Shown: positions 26,433 to 33,990 of the stretch, piece by piece
Layout: every line of letters begins with the position of its first letter
How positions within the stretch are numbered: position 1 is the first letter of the stretch
DNA from: Arenicellales bacterium
GTDB taxonomy: Bacteria; Pseudomonadota; Gammaproteobacteria; Arenicellales; JAHEKD01
Direction of reading: 5' to 3'
DNA length: 64,000 nt
Assembly: GCA_028284225.1 (NCBI GenBank)
Contig: JANQSD010000013.1
Location: 262,422-326,421 of the forward strand
Notes under the pieces: generated by a model
Seen by the model: the letters and a program-made list of their open reading frames with translations, nothing else
Databases searched by the model: none
What the model was told of the DNA's origin: nothing
Translations under genes and position numbers: made by a program

Positions 26433-26449
26433 TCACATAAATGTCACAT
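26433..26449. promoter_or_regulatory. Direct-repeat operator TCACAT-N5-TCACAT in divergent region
   Basis: TCACAT occurs at 26433-26438 and again at 26444-26449, an 11-base period typical of OmpR/PhoB-family head-to-tail dimers. The repeat lies between the divergent response regulator and the SdiA-regulated-type gene. Downstream on the plus strand, TATAGT at 26482-26487 with TATTGG at 26460-26465 (16-base spacer) could be a promoter. It would start transcription almost at the ATG at 26495. Confidence 0.45.
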
Positions 26450-26494
26450 TTGCGTTGAATATTGGCTCACCACCGGGTCGTTATAGTCGCGACC

Positions 26495-27364
26495 ATGAAC
26501 AGGAATCACAAAAAACTCTGGATTAGCAGAATGGTTGTTGGCTTAGTAATAACCGGGTTTGTTAGTGTCGGTCTTTATCAGGCATTACAGGCTACCACAA
26601 TACGCATTCAGCCTTACTCAGAGGTTCATTTAGATTGCATGGAACAAAATCTTTCAGGTATTACTTATAACAAGGACACAGGCACCTTATTTATGGTCAC
26701 TAACGAACCCGTAGTTCTTTTCCAGGTCTCAATTCAGGGTGACTGCCTGGCTAGCTATTCGGTAAACGGGCTTGATGACGTTGAAGATGTTGTTTATATC
26801 GGAAACAACCAATATTTATTAGTAGAAGAACGTCGCCACAGGGTTAATCTTATTGAACTGAGTGAAACCACAGCCGGAGTAAAAATTGTTGTTCACCATT
26901 CATTTAAAATACCCCAAAAAAACAAACCCAACAAAGGACTTGAAGGTATTGCTTATGATGATATCAATGATGAAATATTTTTGGTCAGTGAATTTCCAAG
27001 ACGTATTTATCACATCAAGCATTGGCGCAAAGATAATTCACTACAAGTCGACGAACTCAATATAAACCCTTCATTACTACTGATGGGTGATTATTCAGCA
27101 ATTAATATCCATCAGGGCAAATTGCTGGTCCTAAGCGACCGCTCAAGCCGTTTACTGAAATTGAATCAAAATGGCAATGATGTATACAAAATAAACTTAG
27201 TTGATGGTAAAGAAAAAAAACTGCAACAAGCTGAAGGAATCGCTGTAAATCAGCAGAATCTATTTGTCGTCAGTGAACCCAAGCACTTATATGTTTATCA
27301 ACTCGATACAAAATCCGCTGTGCTGTTAGGTATGAATTCTGATAACGACAATTTCTTAAACTAA
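26495..27364 (+). CDS. SdiA-regulated-type (YjiK-like) envelope protein
   Basis: A 289-residue protein with a single N-terminal signal/anchor helix (M-V-V-G-L-V-I-T-G-F-V-S-V-G-L) and a beta-propeller-like domain. Diagnostic features are L-S-G-I-T-Y-N-K-D-T-G-T-L-F-M-V near the start, D-D-V-E-D-V-V-Y-I-G, G-L-E-G-I-A-Y-D, and A-E-G-I-A-V-N near the end. These repeated blade motifs define the SdiA-regulated domain family. The ATG at 26495 is chosen over the TTG at 26462. Members are thought to be periplasmic or membrane-tethered and have no well-established reaction. It is divergent from the response regulator and probably under its control. Confidence 0.78.
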   Translation: MNRNHKKLWISRMVVGLVITGFVSVGLYQALQATTIRIQPYSEVHLDCMEQNLSGITYNKDTGTLFMVTNEPVVLFQVSIQGDCLASYSVNGLDDVEDVVYIGNNQYLLVEERRHRVNLIELSETTAGVKIVVHHSFKIPQKNKPNKGLEGIAYDDINDEIFLVSEFPRRIYHIKHWRKDNSLQVDELNINPSLLLMGDYSAINIHQGKLLVLSDRSSRLLKLNQNGNDVYKINLVDGKEKKLQQAEGIAVNQQNLFVVSEPKHLYVYQLDTKSAVLLGMNSDNDNFLN

Positions 27365-27375
27365 ACATTTAAAAA

Positions 27376-27814
27376 ATGGCAACGAATATCAGACAGCTCA
27401 GAAAGCGACTTAAACCTGCGGTTTTCCAACTTTTGGTTTATTTATTCAAGGCTAAAAAACGATCCGTTAGTTCGACCGCGATGTTTTATGTGTTGGAACC
27501 TGGATTAAACTTTGTGCCATTGATAAAATCGAACCGATGTATAGGTATATATCGATGGACGAAATACTAAGTCGTTAACAGTTAAATTGATTGATGCGTT
27601 GACACAGATGTTAGCCGAAAATAACACCAAAGCCTTGTTAATTTATGGTCCCGATGAAAAAGATAAAATCAGCCAAATCACGGATCGTGAAAATACCCTA
27701 AGAATCAAGCCACATTCAGTCAATGAATTAGCTCGAGTAATTAACTCGATTAACTGGTTTATCTGCCCTGATACAGGTCCGCTACATATTGCTTCATTAA
27801 AATCGGTCAACTGA
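27376..27814 (+). pseudogene. Broken glycosyltransferase family 9 (heptosyltransferase-like) gene
   Basis: Two overlapping pieces in different frames. The first (27376-27570) encodes a basic N-terminus, R-Q-L-R-K-R-L-K-P-A-V-F-Q-L-L-V-Y-L-F, resembling the start of heptosyltransferases. The second is open from 27545 and reads D-G-R-N-T-K-S-L-T-V-K-L-I-D-A-L-T-Q-M, a sugar-nucleotide-domain start. It continues to W-F-I-C-P-D-T-G-P-L-H-I-A-S-L-K, the GT9 signature near the C-terminus, and then stops early. The central acceptor domain is missing and the frames do not join, so the gene is taken as dead. It adjoins the dead sensor kinase region, marking the left side of the copper island as decayed. 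Confidence 0.68.
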
Positions 27815-27829
27815 ACAATTTTAGAGAAT

Positions 27830-29308
27830 ATGATGAAAAAAATATCTAGACGACAATTTTTAGCAGGTGCAGGAATGGTTCTTGCGGCGAATCGACTTCC
27901 ACAATCTTGGGGTAAATCACCACAGGTTACACTACCGATACCCAAGTTACTTGACGGCAGTCAAGGTACACCCATAGATTTGCAAATACGAAGCGGTACC
28001 TGGTCATTCAAGCCTGGTATAAAAACACCCACACTTGGATTTAGCCAAGATTACCTTGGACCAACTATTCGTACAAGACAAAACAGTGAGCTGAATTTAC
28101 ATTACCAAAACTCCTGGCTTGAAAATGTAGCCGTTCATGGGCACGGGTTACACGTGCCGGGTATTGTTGATGGTGGTCCACAGTTAGAAATTGCACCGGG
28201 TGACCGCTGGAAACCAAGCCTATCTATCGTGCAGCAGGCCGCAACCTGCTGGTATCACTCGCACACGCATGGGAAAACAGGAGAACAAGTATATCGTGGC
28301 TTGGCTGGAATGATCATAATCGATGACGAAAATTCAGACTCACTAAATCTACCCAGCCGCTATGGCATTGATGATTTGCCCATTATTATCCAGGATCGCA
28401 CTTTTGATTCAGAAGGGGAGTTAGTCTACTCACTACATGATGCGCATGAGGACGGATGGTTAGGCAAAACGGTCGTGATTAACGGTGCGATTTCACCGGT
28501 CGCCAAAGTTCCTGCAGGGAAGGTGAGGCTACGGTTATTGAATGGTGCCAATGCACGATTTTACATTGTTCAATTTTCAGATAACCGAACATTTTATAAA
28601 ATCGCTACCGACGGCGGTTTATTGCCCGCGCCCGTTGCATTAACGTCAATGGAAATGTCACCGGGTGAACGTTGTGAAATCATTGTCGATTTGGAGGATG
28701 TGAATCCTGCTTCACTATTGACCTTGTTTGAAGACGAATTCGAAGATGAAGAAGGCCTTGTAGAGAATGTACTCAGTCTATTTAATCAAACCGGAACTCC
28801 TTTGCCAGAACCTTCTTTAACCTTGATTCCAGATAGTAGTTTGTCGGCACACACCGAGCCTTTACCACAAAAACTTAATTCAATAACACGCCCATCAGAA
28901 AATGAGATTACTGTAACACGCGACTTTATGCTTTCAATGGAAAGTGAAGGGGGCGGTCACGGCCACGGAGAAATGGAAATGATGATCAATGGTGCTGTAA
29001 TGAATATGAATGTGATTAACGAACGTGTTAAAAAAGGGATATGGGAACGATGGCGAATTCGTTCCGATGTAGGTGCGCATCCATTTCACGTACATGGATG
29101 TTCGTTTTTAATCGAACAAATGGAAGGTGCTGATACACCTGTGGATCAACAGGGGTGGAAAGATATGGTGGTCGCAGATGACGATGACTGGGCGACAATC
29201 CTTGTTCGTTTTGAACATGAGGCCACTGAAAAATACCCCTATATGTATCACTGCCACATACTTGAGCATGAAGATCTCGGCATGATGGGGCAGTTCACAG
29301 TAGTCTGA
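27830..29308 (+). CDS. Tat-exported multicopper oxidase (CueO/CopA type)
   Basis: Periplasmic multicopper oxidase, probably oxidising Cu(I) to the less permeable Cu(II). A twin-arginine signal, S-R-R-Q-F-L-A-G, is at residues 5-12 after tandem ATG codons. The four copper-ligand motifs are present: V-H-G-H-G-L-H, C-W-Y-H-S-H-T-H-G, H-P-F-H-V-H-G-C and Y-H-C-H-I-L-E-H-E-D-L-G-M-M. The last holds the type 1 Cys and the axial Met. A short Gly/His/Met segment (G-G-G-H-G-H-G-E-M-E-M-M) near residue 382 echoes the Met-rich inserts of cuprous oxidases. The start is about 15 bases after the broken glycosyltransferase and there is no strong promoter. Copper role by family and context. Confidence 0.93.
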   Translation: MMKKISRRQFLAGAGMVLAANRLPQSWGKSPQVTLPIPKLLDGSQGTPIDLQIRSGTWSFKPGIKTPTLGFSQDYLGPTIRTRQNSELNLHYQNSWLENVAVHGHGLHVPGIVDGGPQLEIAPGDRWKPSLSIVQQAATCWYHSHTHGKTGEQVYRGLAGMIIIDDENSDSLNLPSRYGIDDLPIIIQDRTFDSEGELVYSLHDAHEDGWLGKTVVINGAISPVAKVPAGKVRLRLLNGANARFYIVQFSDNRTFYKIATDGGLLPAPVALTSMEMSPGERCEIIVDLEDVNPASLLTLFEDEFEDEEGLVENVLSLFNQTGTPLPEPSLTLIPDSSLSAHTEPLPQKLNSITRPSENEITVTRDFMLSMESEGGGHGHGEMEMMINGAVMNMNVINERVKKGIWERWRIRSDVGAHPFHVHGCSFLIEQMEGADTPVDQQGWKDMVVADDDDWATILVRFEHEATEKYPYMYHCHILEHEDLGMMGQFTVV

Positions 29309-29384
29309 AATGTATGCTTATTTTACTGTTCACTTAATAATCAAACTGGAAAATACTTCTGCGAATCAACTAAACTTATTTCTA

Positions 29385-29415
29385 TTGACCCTGTAATCAT
29401 TACAGGGTTTATCAT
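29385..29415 (+). promoter_or_regulatory. MerR/CueR-type promoter upstream of the copper ATPase
   Basis: A -35 hexamer TTGACC (29385-29390) and a -10 hexamer TATCAT (29410-29415) are separated by exactly 19 bases, the stretched spacing used by MerR-family activators. A perfect dyad, arms ACCCTGTAAT and ATTACAGGGT around a single C (29388-29408), fills the spacer. CueR operators have this layout, although the arm sequence here differs from the classic ACCTTCC. Transcription would start near 29422, ahead of the ATG at 29445. No merR-type gene is present in the window. Confidence 0.72.
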
Positions 29416-29444
29416 CACAGCTTGCACTTAACGATATAACTTCT

Positions 29445-31637
29445 ATGAGCAAGTGTTGTCATTCGAATAAGGCTGAAGCCACGGGTAACCATAGTCGGAA
29501 TCATGTTTCCTCAGGGACTACTTACACCTGTCCAATGCATCCTGAAGTCATCCAGGATGAACCAGGTGATTGTCCGATTTGTGGCATGGCCCTGGAGCCA
29601 GTCATGGTAAATTTGGACAGCGATGACCAAAATCATGAGCTGATTGATATGAGTCGGCGGTTTAAGTTTGCTGCCTTATTTACTATACCGCTGTTTATCA
29701 TCGCGATGGGGGATTTATTACCGAGTCAACCCATATCGGCTTTATTATCTGAGCCTAAACGTAAACTTGTTGAACTTCTACTAGCCACGCCTGTTTGCTT
29801 ATGGGCTGCCTGGCCCTTTTACAAACGCGCCGTACAATCGGTTAAAAACAAAAATCTAAATATGTTTACATTAATCGGCTTGGGCGTCAGCGTAGCATAT
29901 GGTTATAGTTTGATTGCAACTTTATTCCCAGGCATATTTCCGGCGGCGTTCCGAAATGAACACGGGACAGTGGGTGTTTATTTTGAAGCCGGTGCAGTGA
30001 TTGTGACCTTAATATTGTTAGGCCAGGTGCTTGAACTTAAAGCCCGTAGTCAGACCGGGCAGGCCATCAAGGCGCTGCTAGGGTTAGCACCTGCCACGGC
30101 ACGACGCATTAATTCTGATGGTAGTGAACAGGACATATCGCTGGAAGATGTCCACATCGGTGATCTGCTACGTATCCGTCCAGGCGAAAAAATACCTGTA
30201 GACGGGTCAGTAACTGAAGGGCAGAGTAATGTAGATGAATCCATGATCTCCGGAGAGCCTGTACCAGTGACCAAGATCGCCGGGGATAACCTGGTCGGTG
30301 CTACGTTAAACGGGTCCGGCATGCTAGTGATGAAAGCAGAGAAAGTTGGCTCCGATACACTATTGTCGAGAATTGTACAAATGGTGGCTGATGCACAAAG
30401 AAGCCGTGCACCAATACAAAAACTGGCCGATCAAGTTTCCGGTTACTTTGTTCCAGCGGTTATTATCGTCGCCATTTTAACGTTTATCTTATGGTCAATC
30501 TTTGGGCCAGCCCCAGCGATGGCTTTCGCTGTCATAAACGCGGTTGCGGTATTGATTATTGCTTGCCCTTGTGCGCTGGGATTGGCAACACCTATGTCGG
30601 TGATGACGGCCACTGGTAAAGGCGCTCAAAATGGTGTGTTATTTAAAAATGCTGAAACTATCGAAACCCTGCATAAAGTTGATGTATTGCTGGTAGATAA
30701 AACAGGCACGTTAACTGAAGGCAAGCCCAAACTAATGGAAACTGTTCTTCTACCCGAACAAAATCAGCAAACAACCCTTGCCGCCATCGGTTCACTAGAA
30801 CGTATGAGTGAGCATCCACTAGCCCAGGCAATAGTCGATGGACTTGAGCAAAGAGGGATTAAATTTTCCTCCGTTAGTCAATTTGAATCAATCACCGGTA
30901 AAGGTGTACAGGGTGAAGTAGACGGTCAGGTTATTATGCTTGGCAATGATTCGATGATGAAACAAGCCGGAATTAATATTGATCCATTTATTGAGCGTGC
31001 GAATGGACTACGCAGTCAAGGACAGACAACAATGTTTGTTGGCATCGATGGTGAGTTAGCGGGCTTGGTTAGTGTCGCTGATCCAATAAAAGGCTCAACA
31101 TCCAGTGCGATCCAGCGACTACATGAAGCGGGACTACAAGTCATTATGATCACAGGTGATAATCAAAAAACGGCTGAAGCAGTTGCTGCCCAACTCAATA
31201 TTGATGATGTTGTTGCAGATGTTTTACCGGAGCAAAAAGCCGATTTTGTCAGGAAATATAAAGAACAAGGGTTAACGGTGGCCATGGCCGGTGATGGTAT
31301 TAATGATTCTCCTGCATTGGCTTTAGCCGATGTTGGAATTGCAATGGGGACTGGAACCGACGTTGCTATGGAAAGTGCTGGTGTCACTTTAGTAAAAGGG
31401 GATCTGGGCGGTATTGTCAAGGCTCGTCAACTCAGTGCCGCCACGATGAAAAACATTAAACAAAATCTCTTTTTTGCGTTTATTTATAACGCCCTAGGTG
31501 TGCCGATTGCAGCGGGCGTACTGTACCCGTTTTTCGGACTATTACTGAGTCCCATGCTGGCCGCAGCAGCAATGAGTCTGAGTTCGGTATCTGTCATCAG
31601 TAATTCACTAAGACTTAAGCACCTTGATTTAAATTAA
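29445..31637 (+). CDS. copA: Copper-translocating P1B-type ATPase
   Basis: Inner-membrane pump for Cu(I)/Ag(I), 730 residues. Instead of a CxxC HMA domain, the N-terminus carries a heavy-metal-binding module, Y-T-C-P-M-H-P-E ... C-P-I-C-G-M-A-L-E (about residues 28-50), as in SilP/CopB-like pumps. The transmembrane metal site [10 protein letters not shown], phosphorylation motif [14 protein letters not shown] nucleotide motif and G-D-G-I-N-D-S-P hinge motif are intact. A conserved Met-rich final helix region ([15 protein letters not shown]) identifies the Cu+ class. It is driven by the MerR-type promoter just upstream and followed after two bases by a cytochrome c gene. Confidence 0.95.
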   Translation: MSKCCHSNKAEATGNHSRNHVSSGTTYTCPMHPEVIQDEPGDCPICGMALEPVMVNLDSDDQNHELIDMSRRFKFAALFTIPLFIIAMGDLLPSQPISALLSEPKRKLVELLLATPVCLWAAWPFYKRAVQSVKNKNLNMFTLIGLGVSVAYGYSLIATLFPGIFPAAFRNEHGTVGVYFEAGAVIVTLILLGQVLELKARSQTGQAIKALLGLAPATARRINSDGSEQDISLEDVHIGDLLRIRPGEKIPVDGSVTEGQSNVDESMISGEPVPVTKIAGDNLVGATLNGSGMLVMKAEKVGSDTLLSRIVQMVADAQRSRAPIQKLADQVSGYFVPAVIIVAILTFILWSIFGPAPAMAFAVINAVAVLIIACPCALGLATPMSVMTATGKGAQNGVLFKNAETIETLHKVDVLLVDKTGTLTEGKPKLMETVLLPEQNQQTTLAAIGSLERMSEHPLAQAIVDGLEQRGIKFSSVSQFESITGKGVQGEVDGQVIMLGNDSMMKQAGINIDPFIERANGLRSQGQTTMFVGIDGELAGLVSVADPIKGSTSSAIQRLHEAGLQVIMITGDNQKTAEAVAAQLNIDDVVADVLPEQKADFVRKYKEQGLTVAMAGDGINDSPALALADVGIAMGTGTDVAMESAGVTLVKGDLGGIVKARQLSAATMKNIKQNLFFAFIYNALGVPIAAGVLYPFFGLLLSPMLAAAAMSLSSVSVISNSLRLKHLDLN

Positions 31638-31639
31638 TT

Positions 31640-32086
31640 ATGCTGAACAGATTAAAGACATTGTTGATGTTATTAGGATCGATAATATTATTAATAGTTA
31701 TTACAAGCTGCTCAGAGACTAGCAAAGAACCCAAAGTATCAGGCCGTTGGTATACTGAATCTCAGGTTTCAAAAGGACAAACACTTTTTGACGTAAACTG
31801 TGTAAGTTGCCATGGTGTTAAGGCAAGAGGCACGGTGCGAAACTGGAAAGAACCTCTAGAGGATGGTTCTTATCCACCACCGCCTTTAAATGGCACTGCG
31901 CATACCTGGCATCACCCTAAAAAGTCGCTAGTTCATACTATTAATAACGGTGGTATAGCAATTGGAGGCAAAATGCCCGAATTCAAAGACCAGCTTAATA
32001 ATGAGCAAGTCGACGCGCTAATTGCTTACATCCAAAGCTTATGGCCTGATGAAATATATGAAGCATGGGAATCCAGAAACAACTGA
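31640..32086 (+). CDS. Lipoprotein cytochrome c
   Basis: A 148-residue envelope cytochrome. The signal peptide ends in a lipobox-like I-T-S-C (Cys about residue 24), so it is probably lipid-anchored. It has one CxxCH haem site, C-V-S-C-H-G, near residue 54, and a likely axial Met in G-G-K-M-P-E-F near residue 112, a class I monohaem arrangement. The final helix, L-I-A-Y-I-Q-S-L-W-P, is also typical. The gene starts two bases after the copper ATPase stop, so it is co-expressed. It could accept electrons from Cu(I) oxidation or feed an oxidase (inference). Confidence 0.87.
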   Translation: MLNRLKTLLMLLGSIILLIVITSCSETSKEPKVSGRWYTESQVSKGQTLFDVNCVSCHGVKARGTVRNWKEPLEDGSYPPPPLNGTAHTWHHPKKSLVHTINNGGIAIGGKMPEFKDQLNNEQVDALIAYIQSLWPDEIYEAWESRNN

Positions 32087-32201
32087 TACGTGAATGAGTA
32101 AGAAATATTAAGAGATTCTATGAGTCGGTTATCACGTCCCAAAAAGAACTTTTATTAGTAACATTGGTCAATGTACAATAGACATAGTGTTTAGATTTGG
32201 T

Positions 32202-32504
32202 ATGAAAAAAATAATTTTCCTGGTTTGGCTGGTTGCATTTCAGTCGGCTGTTTTTGCGTCATTCCAAGAACCGCTAAACTCCGATGTAAGCATCCACTGC
32301 GAAAATAACGACATGATGATGAATCACGATTGTTGCCAGGAATTATTAACTACGTCACATTGTAATACTTGTTCCCAAATCAACCTGACTTCTACTGCCA
32401 TGATGAATTTTGTTTTCGATGATCAAAAAAGTGGCAGCACAGCTATTTTCAAAAAAGCATATTACTCAGCTCCAGTTCTGGAATTATTCAAGCCCCCAAT
32501 TTAA
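32202..32504 (+). CDS. Small secreted Cys/Met/His-rich protein, probable metal binder
   Basis: A 100-residue protein with a Sec signal peptide (K-K-I-I-F-L-V-W-L-V-A-F-Q-S-A-V-F-A). The mature part clusters possible metal ligands in residues about 30-60: H-C-E-N-N-D-M-M-M-N-H-D-C-C, then S-H-C-N-T-C-S. That gives five Cys, four Met counting a later M-M, and three His. The position, directly upstream of cusC inside the copper island, suggests a periplasmic copper chaperone or sensor. I do not recognise a named family. The ATG at 32202 is preferred to the GTG at 32187. Upstream, TTTATT-17-TACAAT (32151-32179) enclosing the dyad ACATTG-gt-CAATGT could be its promoter. Confidence 0.6.
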   Translation: MKKIIFLVWLVAFQSAVFASFQEPLNSDVSIHCENNDMMMNHDCCQELLTTSHCNTCSQINLTSTAMMNFVFDDQKSGSTAIFKKAYYSAPVLELFKPPI

Positions 32505-32631
32505 CTCTTAGTCATTAATCACTATAAAACTTAGCCGCTTACCGGGTTGAGGTTTTACATCATTATTTAATCCATATCTGCTTAAAGCAGCTGGATAAAA
32601 ATGCTCTAAGAATGACTAATGAGATTTATAA

Positions 32632-33987
32632 ATGTCCGTATGTTTTACAATACATAAGAAAAGTTCAAAATTCAAATTTCACCAGCTTCTGTTGGTTTCA
32701 TCGGCTTTAATTAGCAGTCCCGCCTATAGTGACACTGACAGTTTGTCATTAAATGAAGCTGTATCCTATGCAGCAAGTAATGACCCTTGGTTGTCACGCA
32801 GTGAATTTACCGAGCAGTCGTTGCTTGCTCAAAGCGATGTAGCCGAATATTTACCTGATCCTAAAATCACACTGGGTGCATCTAATTTCCCAACAGATAC
32901 ATTTGACTTCAATCAGGAGCCGATGACGCAATTGAATGTGGGTATTTCACAAATGTTCCCCAGAGGTGAAAGCCGACGTCTACGCGCAAAAATCAAGGAA
33001 CAAGTCGCCGATCAACAGCCACACCTGCGTGCTAATCGCCAAGCAAAGACTCGCCTAATAGTGACTCAGTTATGGCTAGAAGGTTTTAGATCACAACAGA
33101 GTACACACTTAATCAATGCTGATCGGTCTTTGTTTGAACAGATGGTTGATTTTGCTGAGATTAGTTATTCAACAGCTTCCGGTATGGCAAGACAGCAGGA
33201 TGTCATTCGGGCTCAACTTGAACTCACCCAATTGGAAGATCGCTTAACAAAATTGCAACAAAAACAAGCTTTATCGCGTCAGGCATTGTATGAATGGTTA
33301 CCAGTGGAATTAGTCAATAAGCCTTTTGCTAACAAATTACCTGAGATTCAACTATCACTGCAACAGTCATTGGAAAAAGCATCACTGCAAACCAGTGAAA
33401 TTCAATCTATTTTACTCAAACATCCTGCTTTGATAGCGTTTGATCAGTCTATAAAAGCAGCTGATACTGAAATTGAACTGGCCCGGCAAAAATATAAACC
33501 TGAGTGGGGCCTAAGTGCTAAATATGGGTACCGGGGACATGATTTGATGGGAAATGAAAGGGCCGACTTTGTTTCTCTTGGCATAGTATTTGATATGCCG
33601 ATATTCAGCCGCTCCAGGCAAGATAGTGAAGTCAAAGCGGCTGCGTCTAAGGCCCAGGGTTCACGTTTAGATAAAGAACTGCTCTACAGACAGATGCTTG
33701 CCAGCTTCCAAACCAGTCTTGCCCAGCTCGAGTATCTGGATGAACGCATGCAAATTTATCAATCCATGTTACTACCGCAAATGCGAGAACAGGCACAAGC
33801 GTCTTTAACGGCCTATAACAATGATGATGGTGATTTTGCTGAAGCTATACGCGCTCAAATAGCAGAGCTTAATGCGAAGATCGAATATTTAAATATCAGT
33901 GTCGATCGACAAAAGCAAATAGCTCAGTTGAATTATATGTTGACAGGACAAAAGCCGATTGACTTAACACATGCCTTGCAGGATTAA
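32632..33987 (+). CDS. cusC: Outer-membrane efflux protein, CusC/TolC family
   Basis: Outer-membrane channel of a heavy-metal RND exporter, 451 residues. A signal peptide (L-L-L-V-S-S-A-L-I-S-S-P-A-Y-S) is followed by two TolC-type repeats rich in long helices (L-S-L-N-E-A-V-S-Y-A-A-S-N-D-P-W at the start). No lipobox Cys is visible, unlike E. coli CusC. The stop is four bases before the membrane-fusion gene. The 127-base leader upstream holds a long-range inverted repeat, TTAGTCATT (32508-32516) with AATGACTAA (32612-32620), and a small CTGCTT-AAAGCAG hairpin between them. The leader's purpose is unknown. Confidence 0.85.
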   Translation: MSVCFTIHKKSSKFKFHQLLLVSSALISSPAYSDTDSLSLNEAVSYAASNDPWLSRSEFTEQSLLAQSDVAEYLPDPKITLGASNFPTDTFDFNQEPMTQLNVGISQMFPRGESRRLRAKIKEQVADQQPHLRANRQAKTRLIVTQLWLEGFRSQQSTHLINADRSLFEQMVDFAEISYSTASGMARQQDVIRAQLELTQLEDRLTKLQQKQALSRQALYEWLPVELVNKPFANKLPEIQLSLQQSLEKASLQTSEIQSILLKHPALIAFDQSIKAADTEIELARQKYKPEWGLSAKYGYRGHDLMGNERADFVSLGIVFDMPIFSRSRQDSEVKAAASKAQGSRLDKELLYRQMLASFQTSLAQLEYLDERMQIYQSMLLPQMREQAQASLTAYNNDDGDFAEAIRAQIAELNAKIEYLNISVDRQKQIAQLNYMLTGQKPIDLTHALQD

Positions 33988-33990
33988 CCA

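Noticed and set aside
29388..29408. Perfect dyad as a terminator of the multicopper oxidase gene
   Set aside because: No T-run follows, and the dyad fits exactly between -35 and -10 hexamers with 19-base spacing, which favours a MerR-type promoter. A dual role is not excluded.
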